Of a stretch of DNA of 64,000 nucleotides, positions 1 to 9,471 are shown piece after piece. The first letter of the stretch is position 1. The number at the start of each line of letters is the position of its first letter. The position numbers and the translations under genes are program-made. The notes beneath the pieces were generated by a model. The model was not told where the DNA came from. It saw nothing but the letters and a program-made list of their open reading frames with translations, and ran no database searches. The stretch comes from Leptolyngbya sp. FACHB-321 (lineage in GTDB: Bacteria; Cyanobacteriota; Cyanobacteriia; Leptolyngbyales; Leptolyngbyaceae): the NCBI RefSeq assembly GCF_014695975.1, contig NZ_JACJPI010000081.1, forward strand, positions 62,001-126,000, in the 5' to 3' direction.

Positions 1-729
1 AAGGCGTACTCACTGCAAGACATGGGCTTGGATACCGTCGAAGCGAACGAGCATTTGGGTTTTCCGGCTGACCTGCGAAACTATGGTATGGGTGCCCAAA
101 TTCTCAATGACCTGGGCATCCGTCAAATGCGGCTAATTACCAACAATCCCCGCAAAGTTGCTGGGCTGAAAGGCTACGAATTAGAGATTGTTGAACGGGT
201 GCCGCTGCTGATTGAGGCTACCGCTTACAATTCCGATTACCTGGCAACGAAAGCCGAAAAGCTGGGTCATTTATTCTTACGGACGTATTTGGTGACGCTG
301 GCAATTCGTTGGCAAGCAACCGCTGATACTGTGGCAGAGCGCTACGATCGCCTCCAAAAACTACGCTATCTTGCAAAAGCACACGATCTGCTGTTGCAAG
401 AAGAGGTGCGACCCGTTGCCAAGGCGTTGTTTGGTGACTCTGCGCTGATTGTTCATCTCGGCTTTGACCAACCGCTTTTGGGAAACCCAGACTGGTATCA
501 CACGCCTGGGCATCCCTATGTGCAAGCGATCGCCAATATTTTGGATAGCCTTGTCGCGTTGCCCAACCTGCAAACGCTTGAGTTTATTGTTTCTCCTGGC
601 ACTGATCCACTTACAGGCTTACAGGTGCAAATCGATCGTCAGGTTTTTCCCCTCCAGCAAAAGCCTTCGACGCTCATCGAAACCTTACAAACACAAACCA
701 TCTATAGCTTCATAACCGATATGGTTTGA
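1..729 (+). CDS. ribBA: RibBA, GTP cyclohydrolase II part (5' truncated by window edge)
   Basis: The reading frame is open from base 1, so only the 3' part is present (242 codons). The first residues ([20 protein letters not shown]) and the later [20 protein letters not shown] stretch are hallmark GTP cyclohydrolase II sequence. This enzyme opens the GTP imidazole ring in the first step of riboflavin synthesis, and in cyanobacteria it is usually fused to an N-terminal DHBP synthase. After about residue 92 of the visible part there is a C-terminal extension of about 150 residues without a motif I recognise; comparable tails occur in cyanobacterial RibBA proteins. The fusion with RibB is inferred, because the N-terminus lies outside the window. 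The stop overlaps the start of the longest reading of the next gene. Confidence 0.9.
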   Translation, partial: KAYSLQDMGLDTVEANEHLGFPADLRNYGMGAQILNDLGIRQMRLITNNPRKVAGLKGYELEIVERVPLLIEATAYNSDYLATKAEKLGHLFLRTYLVTLAIRWQATADTVAERYDRLQKLRYLAKAHDLLLQEEVRPVAKALFGDSALIVHLGFDQPLLGNPDWYHTPGHPYVQAIANILDSLVALPNLQTLEFIVSPGTDPLTGLQVQIDRQVFPLQQKPSTLIETLQTQTIYSFITDMV

Positions 730-755
730 AGAAAGAGTGGTATGGAAAGATGGTG

Positions 756-1046
756 ATGAAACGGGATGAAGTGCTATCTCAAGTGGCAGTACACCAGGAA
801 GAACTTAAGCAACTGGGCGTGAAGTCACTCGATCTCTTTGGCTCTGTTGCACGCGATAAAGCTCGTCCTGAAAGCGATGTCGATTTCTTAGTAGAGTTTG
901 CGATCGATGCTGGCTTTTTTGATTTGTTTCAGGTGCAACATTACCTAGAAGCTATTTTGGGGAGTGGCGTTGACTTAGGCACTCAAGCGGTGTTAAGGGA
1001 AGACCTCTGTGAACCCGTCTTAAGGGATCTAATCCATGCCTTCTAG
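756..1046 (+). CDS. mntA: MntA-like minimal nucleotidyltransferase (antitoxin of an MNT/HEPN pair)
   Basis: A 96-residue minimal nucleotidyltransferase. The signature GSVARDKARPESDVDFLVEF (about residues 29-48) matches the family pattern GS...SDxD, giving candidate metal ligands D41 and D43 and a third acidic residue at D73 (GVDLGT). In MNT/HEPN toxin-antitoxin systems this protein neutralises the HEPN ribonuclease, in characterised cases by AMPylating it. The ATG at 756 is chosen because GGAAAG ends 6-7 bases upstream; an in-frame TTG at 726 would overlap ribBA. The stop overlaps the start of the hepT relic by 11 bases, the usual arrangement. The antitoxin looks intact while its partner toxin is broken. 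Confidence 0.85.
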   Translation: MKRDEVLSQVAVHQEELKQLGVKSLDLFGSVARDKARPESDVDFLVEFAIDAGFFDLFQVQHYLEAILGSGVDLGTQAVLREDLCEPVLRDLIHAF

Positions 1047-1387
1047 AGATTGGCGATTGCGCGTTCAAGATATTTTGAAAGCCATTGAAGGTATTCAACA
1101 GCGCACTGCAACCCTTACGCTAGAGGAGTTTGAGTCAAATGACACGATCGCTAAAACCGTTCTTTTTGATTTCATCGTGTTGGTGAGGCAAGCAGAAATA
1201 TTCCGATTGCCACTCAGGCTCGCTACCCTCATGCCCTTAGCGTTTGATGAACGATATGCGAAACATAGCCGCTCACGAATATTTTCGAGTCAATTTGACC
1301 CTCGCTTGGCGAACGATTCACAACAATCTGCCTCCGCTGATTGCCCCATTACAACAGCTCTTGGCAGCAGAGTTGGTCGAACCTTAG
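1036..1387 (+). pseudogene. hepT: HepT-like HEPN toxin, frameshifted relic
   Basis: The N-terminus in frame 1 (MPSRDWRLRVQDILKAIEGI...) is typical of HepT. At about 1180 the HepT reading (VLGEASRNIPIATQARYPHA) moves to the next frame, consistent with loss of one G. At about 1240 it moves again, to MNDMRNIAAHEYFRVNLTLAW and on to ...LLAAELVEP, ending at the TAG 1385-1387. The third segment also carries a TAG where a Trp codon would be expected. The catalytic R-x4-H motif (RNIAAH) is still encoded but out of frame with the start. At least two single-base losses and one nonsense change therefore disable the toxin. The uninterrupted frame from 1036 to 1437 is an artefact of the shifts. Confidence 0.8.
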
Positions 1388-1417
1388 GCGATTGCCGTTC
1401 ATTCTCGTCTCTCTTGC

Positions 1418-3187
1418 TTACGGTGCAGCGGTTGTGACAGGTTGCGTAGAACCAGCGGCGATTTGATTAAGCTGATCAGCCGTCAAGGTGCGAAGGAGGG
1501 TTAAGGGCAACGGTGCTTCACTAATAGCATTGCTGTAGGAAGGACTCAAATAGCTGCGATAGGTTGGTTGCTTAGCAATGTAGGTTTGGAAAAAAGCAAC
1601 CGCCAGCGCATTAACATAACGACGACCAGTGGCAGGGCTAGGACCAATCACTTCTTGGGGTAGGGGCACCACATCTTTAGACGCAGTTGGGTCCAAGGTC
1701 GAAAAGTGCGTGCCACCTTCCATCAGCACCAAATAGCGATCGGTTGTTGTGAGCCAAGTAAATGGCTGGATTTGCTCTGGGACAGCCGGGGCGATCGTAT
1801 CGGCATTGCCGGTCATCATCAGGGTTGGCACTTTGATCTGGCTGATGCTGGCTTGTCCTAACACAGCACTTGTGATGGGATTGATGGCAAACACTGCCTT
1901 AATGCGCCCGTCCTGTAGTATGGGTGCTGGCTGCGCCAACGCACCAGCTCGACATTGCAATAGCAACGATAGGTTCAGCGTTTCTTCTAAATTCTGACAG
2001 CTTGCCTGTAGCTGCTGCGAGTTAATCGGTGCGCCTGCCAGCGCTAGCGCAGTATAACCCCCAAACGATTGCCCTAGCACTCCCACCTGTTGAAAGTTGA
2101 GCCGTCCGCGTAGCTCTGGTGTCGCGTTAATTCGGCTTTCGACCTGATTGAGTACAAAGGTAATATCCAGTGGTCGATTCACAAACTCGGCGGGTTCCGA
2201 AACTTCGCTAGCCGTACCAGTGACCAAAGCCTGAAGCCGTGCGGCGTTGCTCCCTGGATGCTCTGGCACCAGCACAGCAAAGCCATAGGATGCCAGGTGA
2301 ATAGCTAAATAGGCAAAGGTGGTGCGATCGGAGCCAAGTCCATGCGAAATCACAACAACCGGGGCAGACGACTGGGGTTGCGTTTGAGTCGGTAGATAGA
2401 GATCAACAGGAATTGATCGTCCGCTAACTACGTCACTCGGAACCGCCTCTGACAAAGCGGCTTGAGCCGAAGGTGCAACAGTACCCGCAAGGGTAGGATT
2501 TAGTACCGCACTACGGCTAGGGTCTACCAGCGCGATCGTTTGTTTTTGCCAGGTGAATGATCCTCGTTGCCGCAGATCTGGGAATGGGATAGTAATGCCG
2601 TCTGTCGCTTGCTCTTGCTGTGCTGCTTGAGTCACCACCGTTGTGGCTCGCTGGGTTTGATCGATCAGTTGCCCTACGTCAGCAGCAATCTGCAAGCTTT
2701 GTGCTACATCAATCCGCAAAGCACGAGTTGGGAACCGACGCAGAATATTGAGAAATGTCAGCCCTTGTGGATCGGCTGCTGCTAGAATCAGCGCTGCCCG
2801 AATGGCTTTAAAGCCAGAATCTCGCGTTTCCGGCTGAATTACCTGCCCCAACCGTTTCAGCAGCACTTCGCCTTGAGGCGTGTAAAGAAACTGCGCGACA
2901 GTCACAAGATCAACATCTGCCCGTGCCACAAGCGCGCTTTGAAGCTGTGCGAGCTGCTTTGCATCCCCATACTGCGCGTAAACAGCTAGATCATCATCGA
3001 TCGTACCGTCTTTGGCATAGGCTTCTAAGGAAGAAACCGGAATCGATCGCTCCAAAAGACCATAGGAGATATAAACTTTTTCGGCTGCCTGTGCAGGAGT
3101 AGGGCTGAGAACAAGCCAGCCAAGCAGATTTAGAAGCACCCCTGCCCAGAGTGGGGGACAAGATGGGGCTGTTTTAGTAACATTCAT
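1418..3187 (-). CDS. exported DUF1400 alpha/beta hydrolase
   Basis: A 589-residue protein with an N-terminal signal peptide ending near AQAAEKV. A DUF1400 region follows (about residues 35-170, YISYGLLERSIPVSSLEAYA), a domain found mainly in cyanobacteria. The rest is an alpha/beta hydrolase fold resembling dienelactone hydrolases and platelet-activating-factor acetylhydrolases. The nucleophile elbow is GQSFGG with Ser374; HGLGSD upstream fits the oxyanion strand; the acid and histidine are probably in the MTGNADTIAP and GGTHFS segments. It is likely a periplasmic or lumenal esterase or lipase, substrate unknown. The 3' end lies close to the hepT relic, in convergent orientation. Confidence 0.8.
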   Translation of the reverse strand: MNVTKTAPSCPPLWAGVLLNLLGWLVLSPTPAQAAEKVYISYGLLERSIPVSSLEAYAKDGTIDDDLAVYAQYGDAKQLAQLQSALVARADVDLVTVAQFLYTPQGEVLLKRLGQVIQPETRDSGFKAIRAALILAAADPQGLTFLNILRRFPTRALRIDVAQSLQIAADVGQLIDQTQRATTVVTQAAQQEQATDGITIPFPDLRQRGSFTWQKQTIALVDPSRSAVLNPTLAGTVAPSAQAALSEAVPSDVVSGRSIPVDLYLPTQTQPQSSAPVVVISHGLGSDRTTFAYLAIHLASYGFAVLVPEHPGSNAARLQALVTGTASEVSEPAEFVNRPLDITFVLNQVESRINATPELRGRLNFQQVGVLGQSFGGYTALALAGAPINSQQLQASCQNLEETLNLSLLLQCRAGALAQPAPILQDGRIKAVFAINPITSAVLGQASISQIKVPTLMMTGNADTIAPAVPEQIQPFTWLTTTDRYLVLMEGGTHFSTLDPTASKDVVPLPQEVIGPSPATGRRYVNALAVAFFQTYIAKQPTYRSYLSPSYSNAISEAPLPLTLLRTLTADQLNQIAAGSTQPVTTAAP

Positions 3188-3320
3188 CCAGGAAGTTTAT
3201 CCACAAAGAGCTGACGCGAAGGTGCGGAAAGCCGCATTGTTGACCTGTCTCCGATCGGGGAAAGGGGTTGGTAGATGAGAGCCTTAAGAGACACAGATGT
3301 AGTAGAGCCAGCTTTTTTAT

Positions 3321-3346
3321 GTAGGGGCATGGGATTGCCATGCCCT
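3321..3346. repeat. short perfect palindrome in the 3188-3424 gap
   Basis: GGGCATGG at 3325-3332 pairs with CCATGCCC at 3338-3345 across a 5-base loop. Neither strand has a T-tract next to it, so it is not a standard terminator. Similar GTAGGGGCATGG-type palindromes are scattered between cyanobacterial genes; I place it among those elements. Confidence 0.5.
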
Positions 3347-3424
3347 GACGATATGTGAGGTTTGCAGGTGATCTAATTCTCTGAGCCTAATATTGGCTAC
3401 CGACTTCGAGTACTGCGATCTCAG

Positions 3425-4018
3425 TTAGTTTTGGATCATTTTTCGCACTTCTTGCTTCAACTGTGGGTCTTTTTGCACAGCCGCAAAGATCTGGTTGAAC
3501 CGCTCCATAGGTAACCCTTGGGCTTGCACAACCTGATCCATCTTAGTCTGAGCATCTTTCTGAAGCTGGGTGAGTTGAGTTACTGCTTGCTTATAGCTTG
3601 CCTCTTCTTTGGAGGTGATTTGAGTCGCCGGTTTAGCATTGGGGTTTTGCTTCGACTGGTAGATTTCATTGAAACGGGTTTGAGAGAGCCCCTGCTTTTC
3701 TACAGCCTGTACCATTTGGCTTTCTGTGTCATTCACGATCGCCAACAATTGCTTGGTCGCACTGGCAAACTTTTTCAGCTCCTCTGGACTTACTTTTTCT
3801 TGAGCGGTGGCTGGTTTGGTGGGTGCAGGGGTTGCCGCTGGCGCAGTCTGAGTTGCAGGAGCTGGCTTTGCACCAGGGGCGGGCTGAGTTGCAGGAGCTG
3901 GCTGTGCTGCTGGGGCTGGCTTTGCAGCAGGGGCGGGAGTATTCTGTGCTTGTGCTGGCAAGCTACTTACAGCTACCGCAACCAGAAGTGAACAACCTGC
4001 CAAAATATGTCTCATCAT
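3425..4018 (-). CDS. DUF4168-family exported protein with Ala/Pro linker
   Basis: The start is set at 4018 because AGGAG lies 7 bases upstream of a double ATG; the frame is open further upstream without a comparable site. The 197-residue product has a signal peptide (MMRHILAGCSLLVAVAVSSLPAQA), then about 45 residues of low-complexity Ala/Pro/Gln repeats (PAPAAKPAPAAQPAPATQ). The helical C-terminal part contains two related units, each ending in a form of GL...RFNxI (GLSQTRFNEI and GLPMERFNQI), typical of DUF4168. Function is unknown; location is probably periplasmic. The repetitive DNA encoding the linker could vary in length between strains. Confidence 0.8.
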   Translation of the reverse strand: MMRHILAGCSLLVAVAVSSLPAQAQNTPAPAAKPAPAAQPAPATQPAPGAKPAPATQTAPAATPAPTKPATAQEKVSPEELKKFASATKQLLAIVNDTESQMVQAVEKQGLSQTRFNEIYQSKQNPNAKPATQITSKEEASYKQAVTQLTQLQKDAQTKMDQVVQAQGLPMERFNQIFAAVQKDPQLKQEVRKMIQN

Positions 4019-4447
4019 CGGTGAACTCCTGGAGTAAGTAACTGGGTTTTTGATTACCTGCTTCTTCAGCAGATTAATTCGCAATCAGATTAAACAGTGT
4101 TAGCTCTAGATTGGCGCGAATGCATAGCTTCAGTGTAATCACCCTCAAATTTTCTGCAACGCTGACAGGAATCATAGTCATCTTTATATCGCATCACAAG
4201 CGTGCTTACTAAAGGCTGACAATGGACTCAATTGACGAACTTTTAGTCAGAATTGCTCCCCCTTTTTGTAGAGATTCATGCGTCAATTACGGTTAACGTG
4301 CGGTAAATTTAATGGCGGTGAAGGATGCAATACCTTTGTATCAAACTTTCTTGTCTGTAGGAGTTCGCTTCTCGCTTGGTGCATACTGAGCGATGCCAAC
4401 ACTGCTAACGGTTGGTCTGTTTTTTGAAAGCCTGTAACTCAAATTCT
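4019..4447. other. noncoding gap between DUF4168 gene and recJ
   Basis: About 430 bases between divergently transcribed genes. I find no convincing ORF, RNA gene or repeat. Promoters for both flanking genes presumably lie here, but no specific regulator site stands out. Confidence 0.4.
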
Positions 4448-6505
4448 GTGATCAAGCAACTCTCTCCCGATGCCGCTACCGTCAGAAAACTACCCGATCA
4501 ACGCTGGCAAATCGCGATCGCTCAAGCTGACCAGGTAAAGGCGATCGCCCAGGCGACTAAGCTTTCCCCGCTGCTGGCGCAAGTACTGCTAAACCGGGGC
4601 ATCAACTCTCCAGAGCAAGCGCAACGCTTTTTGCATCCAGAAACCGAGGTGCTTACGTCACCACTGGACGACTTTACAGATCTGCCGCTCAGTTTAGAAC
4701 TGCTGATTAATGCCATTAATCAGCGCCAGAAAATTGCGATTTGCGGTGATTATGATGCGGATGGGATGACCAGTACAGCCCTGTTGCTACGGGCACTGCG
4801 AACACTGGGCGCACAGGTCGATTACGCTATCCCCAGCCGCATGAGTGAAGGGTATGGTATTAACCAGCGCATTGTGGAAGAGTTTTACGACGAAGGCGTA
4901 AAGCTGATTTTGACCGTTGATAACGGTATTGCTGCTCATCAACCGATCGCCCGTGCCCGCGAACTGGGTGTTGCGGTCATCATCACCGATCATCATGATT
5001 TGCCGCCAACACTGCCAGACGCAAATGCGATTCTCAACCCCAAGTTGATTGCTACCACTTCGCCCTATCGCGGTGTGGCAGGTGTGGGCGTTGCCTATAT
5101 TCTGGCGATCGCGCTGGCACAAAGCCTGGGCAAAACCTACGAGTTAGGTAACTCATTGCTGGAGCTGTTTACCCTCGGTACGATCGCGGATCTGGCACCG
5201 TTAACGGGCGTAAACCGACGCTGGGTGAGGCAGGGGCTACAACTGTTGCCAAAATCGAAGTTGGCAGGTGTGCAAGCCTTAATTCAGGTGACAGGTCTAA
5301 GCGGTGCCAAGCAGATGAAGCCAGAAGCGATCGGCTTTCGGTTAGGACCGCGCATTAACGCCGTGGGTCGGTTGGCTGATCCGCAAATTGTGATTGAGTT
5401 GCTGACGACTGACGATGATGGTGAGGCGCTGGAGCGGGCAATGCAGTGCGAACAGATTAACAAGCAGCGCCAGCAGTTGTGTGAACAGATTGAGCAAGAA
5501 GCGATCGCGATCGTCGAAGATGCTATCAACCAAACAGCGAACGGTTTAGCCAGTTCCTTTGCGCCGCCCACAAAAGGACGTGTTCTGGTAGTAGTGCAAC
5601 CCGGATGGCATCATGGCGTGATTGGCATTGTTGCCTCGCGTTTGGTGGAGCGGTACGGAGTGCCTGTCTTCATTGGCACCTATGAAGATGAAGCCCAGAC
5701 CCACATTCGCGGCTCGGCACGAAGCATTCCCGAATTCAACGTGTTTGATGCGCTCCAGTTTTGCAGCGATTTGCTTGGCAGGTTCGGTGGACATCGCGCA
5801 GCGGGGGGCTTTTCCCTGGAGGCTAGCAATTTGGGAGCATTGCGATCGCGTCTCCAAACTTTTGCACATCAATGCCTTCAGCCCGAACACCTGAAGCCCT
5901 TAGTCGTTATCGACACCCAAGCAACCGTCGAGCAGCTTGATCTGAGTCTCTACGCCCAGATTGATGCACTGCATCCCTGCGGCATTGAGAACCCCGATCC
6001 GGTCTTTTGGTCTGCGAATGTACGCATCTGTGAGCAAAAACGCATTGGCAAAGGGCATATCAAGCTAGTGGTCACCCAGGATGATGCCATAACTGAAGCG
6101 CGCAAGTTCACAGCGATCGCGTGGCGCTGGGGTGACTACTATCCGCTGCCCAGCCATCTGGATCTTGCGTATCGTCTGCGAACTAATGACTGGAACGGCG
6201 AAATTTCCCTGGAGCTAGAGTTAGTCGGTGTCCGCAAACCGGGCGCGATCGCTGCTGTCACTTTTTTGCTTAACGATCGCACCTATACTTGCGAGGAACT
6301 TCAGCACCCAGTAGGCAGGCAGCTTAGAATCCGCAATGACCAAGGGAAGGAACTAATTGTGCAGCAGGGTCAAAAGGTAGCCACTTTAAATGAGGCACAG
6401 CGTGAACCAACATCGGTAGATATTTGTAAACCCCCCTATTACGCTGTGGTTAAAGCCGCCTCAGAAGCGATAGACAGTGCTAACGGCAAGTTGGGCTTTG
6501 TGTGA
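4448..6505 (+). CDS. recJ: single-stranded-DNA-specific exonuclease RecJ
   Basis: A DHH-superfamily 5'-3' single-strand exonuclease acting in recombination and mismatch repair. Visible motifs: D101-YDADG (motif I), TVD158NG (motif II), TDHHD with D181-H182-H183 (motif III), and the DHHA1 region PGWHHGVIGIVASRLVERYG followed by GGHRAAGGFS. An OB-like C-terminal segment continues to about residue 600. The start is uncertain: there is no ATG near the conserved N-terminus. I use GTG 4448 (685 residues); TTG 4412 or TTG 4424 would add 8-12 residues, and none has a clear Shine-Dalgarno sequence. The gene is convergent with urtE, 32 bases away. Confidence 0.92.
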   Translation: MIKQLSPDAATVRKLPDQRWQIAIAQADQVKAIAQATKLSPLLAQVLLNRGINSPEQAQRFLHPETEVLTSPLDDFTDLPLSLELLINAINQRQKIAICGDYDADGMTSTALLLRALRTLGAQVDYAIPSRMSEGYGINQRIVEEFYDEGVKLILTVDNGIAAHQPIARARELGVAVIITDHHDLPPTLPDANAILNPKLIATTSPYRGVAGVGVAYILAIALAQSLGKTYELGNSLLELFTLGTIADLAPLTGVNRRWVRQGLQLLPKSKLAGVQALIQVTGLSGAKQMKPEAIGFRLGPRINAVGRLADPQIVIELLTTDDDGEALERAMQCEQINKQRQQLCEQIEQEAIAIVEDAINQTANGLASSFAPPTKGRVLVVVQPGWHHGVIGIVASRLVERYGVPVFIGTYEDEAQTHIRGSARSIPEFNVFDALQFCSDLLGRFGGHRAAGGFSLEASNLGALRSRLQTFAHQCLQPEHLKPLVVIDTQATVEQLDLSLYAQIDALHPCGIENPDPVFWSANVRICEQKRIGKGHIKLVVTQDDAITEARKFTAIAWRWGDYYPLPSHLDLAYRLRTNDWNGEISLELELVGVRKPGAIAAVTFLLNDRTYTCEELQHPVGRQLRIRNDQGKELIVQQGQKVATLNEAQREPTSVDICKPPYYAVVKAASEAIDSANGKLGFV

Positions 6506-6537
6506 TCTATTTGCCGTAGATGCAAGCGCTACCAACG

Positions 6538-7239
6538 CTAAACTGCAAGGTATTTATGCACCAGCGTGTCGGTTAAATCGGCTGTGTTGCCTTTTGCCAC
6601 AACCGAACCTTTTTCCATAATGAAAAACTTCTGGGCAAGCTGGCGAGCAAAGTCAATCTTTTGCTCAACCACGACAACCGTGATGCCTTTTTCACGGTTG
6701 ATCCGCTTGAGTGTTTCTTCAATTTCCTGAACGATCGAGGGTTGAATACCTTCGGTTGGCTCATCCAGCAGCATGATTTTGGGGTTGCTCAAGAGCCCAC
6801 GGGCGATCGCCAACTGCTGTTGTTGTCCCCCGCTCAACAGCCCGCCCTGACGCTTGAGATGCTGCTTGAGCATAGGGAAGAACTCAAAAATTTCTTCTGA
6901 GATCTTTTTGGACTTTTGCTTGGCGGCAGTCATGCCCAGCTTCAAATTATCCAACACTGACAGGTAGGGAATAATCTCCCGACCCTGAGGAATAAAGGAA
7001 ATACCGTAACGGGCACGCAAGTAAGTGGGCGTTTTGGTAATTTCGTCTGCATCAAAAATAATGCTGCCAGACGAGACTTTGTTCAGCCCAATCACGCTGC
7101 GGAGAAGTGTCGTTTTGCCCACCCCATTACGACCCAGAATGCAAGCAATTTCGCCTTTTTCAACTGCCATATCGACGTTGAACAACACAGGCGTTTGACC
7201 GTAAGAGACGGTGACATCCGATAGATTAAGCAGCGGCAT
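6538..7239 (-). CDS. urtE: urea ABC transporter ATP-binding protein UrtE
   Basis: One of the two ATPases of the high-affinity urea importer. It shows Walker A GRNGVGKTT, the signature LLSGGQQQQ and Walker B IMLLDEPTEG, in the LivF-like arrangement of UrtE. I take the ATG at 7239 (233 residues, normal for UrtE); a GTG at 7251 is the alternative. Either start lies inside the end of urtD, so the pair is probably translationally coupled. It is the last gene of the urt block, and its C-terminus (LVHKYLAV) resembles other UrtE and LivF tails. Expression should follow the NtcA promoter upstream of urtA. Confidence 0.93.
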   Translation of the reverse strand: MPLLNLSDVTVSYGQTPVLFNVDMAVEKGEIACILGRNGVGKTTLLRSVIGLNKVSSGSIIFDADEITKTPTYLRARYGISFIPQGREIIPYLSVLDNLKLGMTAAKQKSKKISEEIFEFFPMLKQHLKRQGGLLSGGQQQQLAIARGLLSNPKIMLLDEPTEGIQPSIVQEIEETLKRINREKGITVVVVEQKIDFARQLAQKFFIMEKGSVVAKGNTADLTDTLVHKYLAV

Positions 7240-8023
7240 CGATTCGTTCACGACCTAAATACACCTCAATAACTTTGGGATTTGTCTGTACTTCCTGGAC
7301 GGAGCCTTCGGTGAGTTTCTCGCCTTGATGCAACACCACAATACGTTGAGCAATCTGCTTCACAAATTCCATGTCGTGCTCAATAACCACAACCGCATGA
7401 TGGTTTGCCAGCGTTTTGATAATCTCACCCGTCTCGTGAGTTTCATCAGTGGTCATACCGGCTGTGGGTTCATCTAGCAGCACTACTGTAGGATCTTGAG
7501 CCAGCACCATGCCGATTTCAATCCACTGCTTTTGCCCGTGAGAAAGGGATGAAACTTTGGTAAACGCTTTGTCCAGTAGACCAATACGCTCAAGAACCGT
7601 TTCAATCTTGGCTTTTTTGACGCTTGTGAGCTTGGTTTTGATGGATGCAAACACACCATGCGACCCTTTCAGCGCCAGCAGGATGTTCTCAAAAACGGTT
7701 AGGTCGTTGTAGACGTTGGGATTCTGAAACTTGCGCCCAATGCCCATGTGAGCGATCGCATGCGGTCTTTTGTTGGTGATCTCGTTCCCTTTGTAATAGA
7801 CGTGACCAGACGCAACAGGCGATTTGCCAACGATCGCATCCAGCAGCGTACTTTTACCCGCACCATTGGGTCCAATAATGGTGACAATTTCCCGATCAGC
7901 GACATCCAGGCTCACGCCTTTAATCGCCTGAAAGCCGGAGAACACAACTTTCACATCTCTGACAGACAGAATCGATTCGGCGGGTTGTGCCCTGACATCG
8001 TTGGCAGACAAGAGTGTATCCAT
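7226..8023 (-). CDS. urtD: urea ABC transporter ATP-binding protein UrtD
   Basis: The LivG-like ATPase subunit of the urea importer, 265 residues. Walker A is GPNGAGKST, the signature loop is SLSHGQKQW (SHGQ rather than SGGQ, as is usual in UrtD/LivG), and Walker B is VVLLDEPTAGM; the H-loop follows in VIEHDMEF. It pairs with UrtE on the cytoplasmic face of the UrtB/UrtC membrane dimer. Its 3' end overlaps the start of urtE, and about 100 bases separate it from urtC. Confidence 0.94.
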   Translation of the reverse strand: MDTLLSANDVRAQPAESILSVRDVKVVFSGFQAIKGVSLDVADREIVTIIGPNGAGKSTLLDAIVGKSPVASGHVYYKGNEITNKRPHAIAHMGIGRKFQNPNVYNDLTVFENILLALKGSHGVFASIKTKLTSVKKAKIETVLERIGLLDKAFTKVSSLSHGQKQWIEIGMVLAQDPTVVLLDEPTAGMTTDETHETGEIIKTLANHHAVVVIEHDMEFVKQIAQRIVVLHQGEKLTEGSVQEVQTNPKVIEVYLGRERIDAAA

Positions 8024-8121
8024 ACTAGCCTTGTGTTCAAGTTGATTAACGTACCTTACAATTCCTCGCCGCCGCTGTTCTGTGACCTAACTAGCGCTTT
8101 GAGAACGCATTGACTCAGAGA

Positions 8122-9360
8122 CTATTTCAGCTTTGAGCGCCCTTTGGACGATCGTGCTGAACCGCTTACAGTTCTGCTCCAGGTGATGAGCGATCGACCT
8201 GAACGCTGCACCATCCGTTGTAGTGGAGTGAACCAATCAAAGAGCCGTGCCTGCACAAACCCTGAGGTTGTGTTGGGGGCGGGCAAAAGGCTGCTTTGTT
8301 CGGCTAGCTTGAACTGCTTTGGCAACAAACCCATCAGCCCATTTGGTAAAAACAAGACAACAATCAGCAGCATAATGCCGACAATCAACTGCCAGTCTTG
8401 TGTGATTCGGTCTACAGAGTTTTGCAATTGACCCAGCAAAATGGCAGCAATTAAGGGACCAACCAGGGTGCCCCGCCCACCAACTGCCACCCAAATAACG
8501 ACCTGTGTACCAAAGGCAACGCCCAGATAAACGGGTGAAATAAAGCGGTTCAACGGTACAAATAAGCCACCCGCAATCCCTGCAATGCCTGCGGATAGAG
8601 TCCAGATGAAAATTTTGAAGCTGGCAACGTCATAACCCAGGTAGGAAATCCGCTGTTCATTCTCTTTGATGGAACGCAGAACCAAGCCAAAGTTAGACTG
8701 CGTTAACCAATAACTGCCCGCCAACACAGCGGCAGCAAAGATGAGAATCATAAAATAAAGACCGATCGGCGGAATGACTAAGCCACCGAACAGAGTCAAT
8801 CTAGAAACATCTGTAATGCCATTTGTACCACCTGTGTACGCCTGTTGGCTGACAAAGAATGTGGTGAGCGCTGAGGCGATCGCCAGCGTAATGATCGTGA
8901 TATAAACACCGCTGACCTTTGAGCGGAAAATGAAAGAGCCAATGATGTAGGCAAATGCTGCGGGAAGCGCCACCATCGCGATCGCTGCAATGGGAAAGAA
9001 TTGTAGTGGTGCAATAAACCAGGGCAACTCTTTTAGCCCGTTCCACACCATGAAGTCAGGCAGCGTACCGCCATAGTTATTGGCAGTTGCAGAGAGGTTC
9101 AGCTTCAGGTAATACGCCATCGCATAGCCACCCAGCGTGAAGAAAACGCCGTGGGCAAAGCTCAAAATGCCTGTAAAGCCCCAAACCAGATCGAGTGAGA
9201 TCCCTAGCACACCAAACAGCAGTAGCTTTGCCATCAAGTTTGCCTGAAACTCACCCGCGACAAATGGCAGAATAGCGAGAATCAAAAAGGCGATGCCACC
9301 GATCGCCAGTAGTTTGACTGGTACGGTTGATTGTCGCAGCCGACCCATAACCTGTGTCAC
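8122..9360 (-). CDS. urtC: urea ABC transporter permease UrtC
   Basis: A LivM-like inner-membrane permease of 412 residues with about 8-10 hydrophobic segments. The conserved DLVWGFTGILSFAHGVFFTLGG and VAVGGRGTLVGPLIAA regions are typical of UrtC. It forms the translocation pore with UrtB. The last 50 or so residues (after LPKQFKLAEQ) form a basic, low-hydrophobicity cytoplasmic tail rich in Arg and Ser, longer than I would expect for the family. Confidence 0.94.
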   Translation of the reverse strand: MTQVMGRLRQSTVPVKLLAIGGIAFLILAILPFVAGEFQANLMAKLLLFGVLGISLDLVWGFTGILSFAHGVFFTLGGYAMAYYLKLNLSATANNYGGTLPDFMVWNGLKELPWFIAPLQFFPIAAIAMVALPAAFAYIIGSFIFRSKVSGVYITIITLAIASALTTFFVSQQAYTGGTNGITDVSRLTLFGGLVIPPIGLYFMILIFAAAVLAGSYWLTQSNFGLVLRSIKENEQRISYLGYDVASFKIFIWTLSAGIAGIAGGLFVPLNRFISPVYLGVAFGTQVVIWVAVGGRGTLVGPLIAAILLGQLQNSVDRITQDWQLIVGIMLLIVVLFLPNGLMGLLPKQFKLAEQSSLLPAPNTTSGFVQARLFDWFTPLQRMVQRSGRSLITWSRTVSGSARSSKGRSKLK

Positions 9361-9471
9361 GTTGAAAACCCCCTACATTGATGGCAAAAAATAAACCCCG
9401 CCAAGCGATGCAACGTTTTTTGCTGCTGGTCTAGAACAGAATATCTATTTAGCAACCAACAGCTAAAAACT

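Noticed and set aside
1036-1437. Uninterrupted 133-codon frame as a normal gene
   Set aside because: Only the first third resembles HepT; the rest is out-of-frame translation of the HEPN domain.
3197-3205. Perfect DnaA box TTATCCACA
   Set aside because: A single isolated match just upstream of a gene start; without neighbours it is expected by chance.
3518-3991. Long plus-strand frame opposite the DUF4168 gene
   Set aside because: Shadow of the repetitive Ala/Pro coding region, giving Trp/Leu/Cys-rich nonsense.
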